A stretch of 64,000 nt of DNA, taken from Paenibacillus radicis (ex Xue et al. 2023) (GTDB taxonomy: Bacteria > Bacillota > Bacilli > Paenibacillales > NBRC-103111). Made by a program: the position numbers and the translations under genes. Where the stretch lies: NCBI RefSeq assembly GCF_024722015.1, contig NZ_JANQBD010000013.1:62001-126000 (forward strand), read 5' to 3'. The notes beneath the pieces were generated by a model. The model made no database searches. It saw nothing but the letters and a program-made list of their open reading frames with translations, and was not told where the DNA came from. Below are positions 61,128 to 64,000 of the stretch, piece by piece; the stretch's first letter is position 1; each line of letters starts with the position of its first letter.

Positions 61128-61182
61128 GAACCTAAACGGATAGATAAACATCAGCTTAATTTTGCTCCCGCCGTTTAGGTTC
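61128..61182. repeat. Perfect 12-bp inverted repeat before the two-component system
   Basis: GAACCTAAACGG (61128-61139) and CCGTTTAGGTTC (61171-61182) are exact inverted copies 31 bases apart, ending about 40 bases before the response regulator start. Neither strand has a strong T-run, so it looks more like an operator pair or 5' leader hairpin than a terminator. Confidence 0.7.
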
Positions 61183-61222
61183 CGTTAAGGTGAATATGCT
61201 ACTATGGAAATGGGTGAAAACG

Positions 61223-61957
61223 ATGACAAGTTTATCAGATATTAAAATCGCAATCGTCGACGACGAGCCTTCGATTGTCACCATGCTGCAAATGGTACTT
61301 CGCAGGGAAGGGTTTCATCAGCTGTACGCGGCTTCCAGCTGTGCGGAAGCTCTCAATTTAGCGAAGCGTGAAGCCCCCGATATCGTTCTGCTCGACATTA
61401 TGCTCCCCGACGGCAGCGGACTAGAGCTCTGCTCCAAGCTCCGCGAATACGGGAATCCGCATATTTTATTTCTGACAGCCAAGGCTTCAGATCTGGATGT
61501 CCTGCGGGGCTTCGCGATGGGCGGGGACGATTATATTACGAAGCCCTTCAATCCCTTGGAGGTGGCCGCAAGAATTCAGGCGCGTATACGCCGTCTGGAG
61601 CAGGAAGGCCCCACAGTTAGTCCGGTTAAGGGGTCCGAACCCGGCGTTTACCGGTTCGGCCGCTTCACCGTTACCGAGGCGGAGGGCGAGCTGATTGTAG
61701 ATGGGCAGCCTGTTCCTTGCCCGGCGCAGGTCTTCCAGCTGCTTCTGCACTTCTGCAAGTTTCCCGGAATCGTATTTTCCAAAACACAGCTCTACGACCA
61801 GGTTTGGGGGATTAACGGACAGGGCGATGACTCGACCGTGATGGTGCATGTCCGGCGCATCCGGGAGCGGATCGAGATCGATCCCGGCAACCCGAAGCTG
61901 CTTCTTACCGTACGCGGGCTCGGCTACAAGCTGGCGAAGGAGTCGCAGAAACGATGA
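61223..61957 (+). CDS. OmpR/PhoB-family response regulator
   Basis: A 244-residue regulator: receiver domain (about 6-120; IVDDEPSIV acidic pair, DIVLLDIMLPDGSG acceptor, TKPFNP lysine) and a C-terminal winged helix (about 150-240; VFQLLLHFCKFPGIVFSKTQLYDQVWG, VHVRRIRERIE). I start at ATG 61223 (MTSLSDIKIA), preceded by GGGTGA; a GTG eleven codons upstream is possible. Its stop overlaps the kinase start by four bases. The upstream inverted repeat may be its own binding site. Confidence 0.92.
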   Translation: MTSLSDIKIAIVDDEPSIVTMLQMVLRREGFHQLYAASSCAEALNLAKREAPDIVLLDIMLPDGSGLELCSKLREYGNPHILFLTAKASDLDVLRGFAMGGDDYITKPFNPLEVAARIQARIRRLEQEGPTVSPVKGSEPGVYRFGRFTVTEAEGELIVDGQPVPCPAQVFQLLLHFCKFPGIVFSKTQLYDQVWGINGQGDDSTVMVHVRRIRERIEIDPGNPKLLLTVRGLGYKLAKESQKR

Positions 61958-63693
61958 AGATCCAGCGGCGCATGGCGTTCCACTTCACGTATCAATTGAT
62001 TTTCTATGCTCTGCTGATTGTGGCCATTACTCTGGTTGCCTGCATCATATTTTTCCAGAACATGACGAGTAGTGAGATACGCCGGAACTTTCCGGTTGGT
62101 GTCCTGCAACAGATCGCTCAAGAAGCTCATTACAAGAGCGGGACGATTAAGATCTCCCCCGAGTGGGACAAGCTTATCGAGGAGAAAGGAATGTGGCTGC
62201 AGGTTGTCAGTGCCGAAGGAGAGGTGATCTACACCGTCAATACAACTCCGCATCATGCACTACCGGCCTCCTACTCCATCGCTCAACTGCTCGATGTTCA
62301 GGAGACACGGACGCTTGGGACGTATGCCGTACACACTCAGTTGAATTTTTCCTTCCAAGAGCCGCTTCTGTATATACTTGGCTACCAAAATCCTGACCTT
62401 GATCAGCTCGTGGCCTGGTTCGACGCTTATGGACAGCATGGAATCGTGCGTAGCGAAGCGGTTCCCGTCTTGGACCAGCAGCTGCACGAAACCGGCAGCT
62501 ATCTGCAGGTGATCGATCCCGAGAGCCATATCGTACAAGGCATCGGCGATGGAGCATACGTGCGGAAAGCGTATCGACCGCTGGATATTCTGGCTATCCA
62601 GCAATCCCCCAGCAACTATGACACGAATATTGTCACTCATCGGGACAAGCTGAGCGGAATGACCTGGATCCTCTATACGCCCCATGCAGCGGGAGCCCCA
62701 CTGAAGCATCCTGTAATGGAAACGGCAACGCGTGGACTCATCTGGTTTGCAGGACTGATCCTGCTCTTGGCGCTGCCGATCTCCATCTGGCATGGCTACC
62801 GCTACGGTCAGCCGCTGATTCTGTTCGCAGGCTGGTTCGAACGTATGGGCCGGGGACAGTACGACCAGGTACTGACCGCCAAGGACATACGCAAGGTTTT
62901 CCGCCGCAACGGCACGATGCGAATCAGCTATAGGCTCTATAAGGAAGTGATCGAATCCTTCTATCAGATGACTCATCAATTGGCTCAGACGGAGAAGGAA
63001 CGGGAGCGGCTGGAGAAGGAGCAAGCGGAGTGGATGTCAGGAATCTCTCACGATCTACGCACGCCCTTGGCTACGATTCAAGGCTATGGGTATATGCTAG
63101 AGAGCTTGCCTGAGCAATGGAGCCACGAGGAGATGCGCATCATGGGCTTAACGATTCGGGAGAAGGGAGATTATATGCTTGCGCTGATCTCCGACTTCTC
63201 ATTGATTCATCAGCTTAAGCAAGGCGATTCGATCATGGAGCTTCGGGAGATAGACTTGGTTGAGCTGGTGCGCCGCTCCGTACTGAAGTACGTCAACGAC
63301 GCCACCATGTCTGAGTATCAGTTTCACTACGTTGGCGAGGAGCGTCCTTTGCTGGTAAAGGCAGATGAAACCTGGCTGCAGCGGCTGATGGACAATCTGT
63401 TGTCCAACGCCGTGAAGCATAACCCGCCCGGCGTGATCGTCACTGTCTCTGTCGGCAGGATGAACGACAAGGCATGCATCCGAGTAATCGATAATGGCAA
63501 AGGGATGGACGAGGAAACGCTGCATCATTTGTTCAATCGCTACTACCGGGGAACGAATACTGTAGAATCGACGAATGGCTCCGGGCTCGGGATGAGTATC
63601 GCCAAAACCATCGTGGAGGCGCACGGCGGCGAAATTCAGGTGCAATCCAAAGTGTGGCAAGGCACGAAAATTGAGATCCTGTTGCCCTGCTGA
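61954..63693 (+). CDS. Sensor histidine kinase of the OmpR-type pair
   Basis: A 579-residue kinase: membrane segment near residues 12-35, an extracellular sensor region (about 40-260), second membrane segment (GLIWFAGLILLLALPISIW, about 265-285), HAMP-like linker, HisKA with His 366 in SHDLRTPLATIQGY, and HATPase (MDNLLSNAVKHN, DNGKGMDEET, GSGLGMSIAK). All catalytic boxes are intact. It is translationally coupled to the regulator (ATGA). No neighbouring transporter reveals the stimulus. Confidence 0.93.
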   Translation: MKIQRRMAFHFTYQLIFYALLIVAITLVACIIFFQNMTSSEIRRNFPVGVLQQIAQEAHYKSGTIKISPEWDKLIEEKGMWLQVVSAEGEVIYTVNTTPHHALPASYSIAQLLDVQETRTLGTYAVHTQLNFSFQEPLLYILGYQNPDLDQLVAWFDAYGQHGIVRSEAVPVLDQQLHETGSYLQVIDPESHIVQGIGDGAYVRKAYRPLDILAIQQSPSNYDTNIVTHRDKLSGMTWILYTPHAAGAPLKHPVMETATRGLIWFAGLILLLALPISIWHGYRYGQPLILFAGWFERMGRGQYDQVLTAKDIRKVFRRNGTMRISYRLYKEVIESFYQMTHQLAQTEKERERLEKEQAEWMSGISHDLRTPLATIQGYGYMLESLPEQWSHEEMRIMGLTIREKGDYMLALISDFSLIHQLKQGDSIMELREIDLVELVRRSVLKYVNDATMSEYQFHYVGEERPLLVKADETWLQRLMDNLLSNAVKHNPPGVIVTVSVGRMNDKACIRVIDNGKGMDEETLHHLFNRYYRGTNTVESTNGSGLGMSIAKTIVEAHGGEIQVQSKVWQGTKIEILLPC

Positions 63694-64000
63694 GCCAAAT
63701 CAGGATTGAAGCGCGTGATTCCTTCCAAATAACAAACTAAATATTCCATCTATGCATGCGTAAAAAATCCCGATGTATCAAGGCTTTAAGCCACATCGGG
63801 ACCAGGGTCTGGCTGCACTATCCTGCCCCGAAAGTTGAATAGGCTACCGATCGCACCGGCAGCCTATTCATGGGTTGAACTAACGTTCGCCGTTAGTTCA
63901 GTCATTAGGTGTCCCACCAAAGCAATCGCCTGGAGATGTCAACATGTTTATGGTTAGATCTCTCGATACAACCAGTAGGCTTGTAACCCCAACTAGATAC
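63694..64000. other. Right-end region with consecutive hairpins
   Basis: Besides the terminator, AATAGGCT/AGCCTATT (about 63838-63868) and a perfect TGAACTAACG-N5-CGTTAGTTCA hairpin (63876-63900) follow in a row. From about 63907 to the edge two minus-strand frames are open but I recognise no protein in them. An insertion-sequence end is possible but unproven. Confidence 0.45.
63762..63801 (-). terminator. Minus-strand terminator of a gene beyond the right edge
   Basis: CCCGATGT and ACATCGGG pair (63769-63800) and, on the minus strand, continue into ATTTTTTACG. It points left, so the transcript it ends comes from the right of the window. Confidence 0.7.

Noticed and set aside
60972..61178. 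68-residue frame before the response regulator
   Set aside because: No ribosome site and it runs through the perfect inverted repeat.

Overview
The window looks like chromosomal DNA of a low-to-mid GC, endospore-forming Firmicute, most likely Paenibacillus or a close relative. The reasons are an alpha/beta-type small acid-soluble spore protein behind a sigma-G-like promoter, AGGAGG-type ribosome binding sites with frequent GTG/TTG starts, an MreB-family protein, an LTA-synthase-like enzyme, 7TMR hybrid histidine kinases, and degenerate intergenic repeats of the kind common in that genus. No rRNA, tRNA, CRISPR array or intact insertion sequence was seen.

Layout. 0-5 kb: the start of a ribose-type ABC ATPase, an MFS transporter, small unknown genes including an extraordinary 71-residue protein that is about half methionine, and a DeoR repressor. 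4.8-8.3 kb: an operon of aldolase, FGGY kinase and zinc dehydrogenase, sharing operator-like TTTCGTTTAC motifs with the DeoR gene. 8.5-15.1 kb: an HNH nuclease, then a PHP phosphoesterase, RpiR regulator and AfuABC-type ABC transporter that together suggest uptake of a phosphorylated sugar. 15.9-21.1 kb: a TetR-controlled export set (ABC-2 permease, HlyD adaptor, secreted protein) with no ATPase gene. 21.5-26.3 kb: OsmC, a decayed OppD-like gene, MreB-like protein, a repeat-rich 1.4 kb stretch (five 84-bp tandem units, a dispersed element, and a small repeat-encoding ORF), then glutaminase. 26.6-28.6 kb: LTA synthase. 28.9-35.2 kb: a nickel/peptide-class ABC transporter with an FhuF-like protein, behind a cobalamin riboswitch and terminator.

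36-50 kb is a large organosulfur-scavenging island on the minus strand. It holds three NtaA/SnaA/DszA-type flavin monooxygenases, MetNIQ, MetY, a fused DszB-like/DszC-like protein, an SsuD-type monooxygenase and an HpaB-like monooxygenase, with a divergent TetR regulator. A free-methionine-sulfoxide reductase sits inside it on the opposite strand. The likely logic is oxidative removal of sulfur from organic sulfur compounds, assimilation by MetY, and methionine uptake. Two genes of the island are preceded, about 32 nt before their start codons, by terminator hairpins that can be disrupted by an alternative upstream hairpin, so attenuation is possible.

51-64 kb: a dCache-GGDEF cyclase, the SASP gene, a hybrid two-kinase sensor, AhpF-AhpC, a YbjQ protein, a secreted TraB/GumN protein and an OmpR-type two-component system. 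The last 300 bases contain several hairpins and a minus-strand terminator belonging to something beyond the edge.

The strongest leads for undescribed biology are the methionine-rich microprotein, the YASYFG-repeat ORF with a slippery heptamer, the paired attenuator-like leaders in the sulfur island, and the DszB-DszC fusion.
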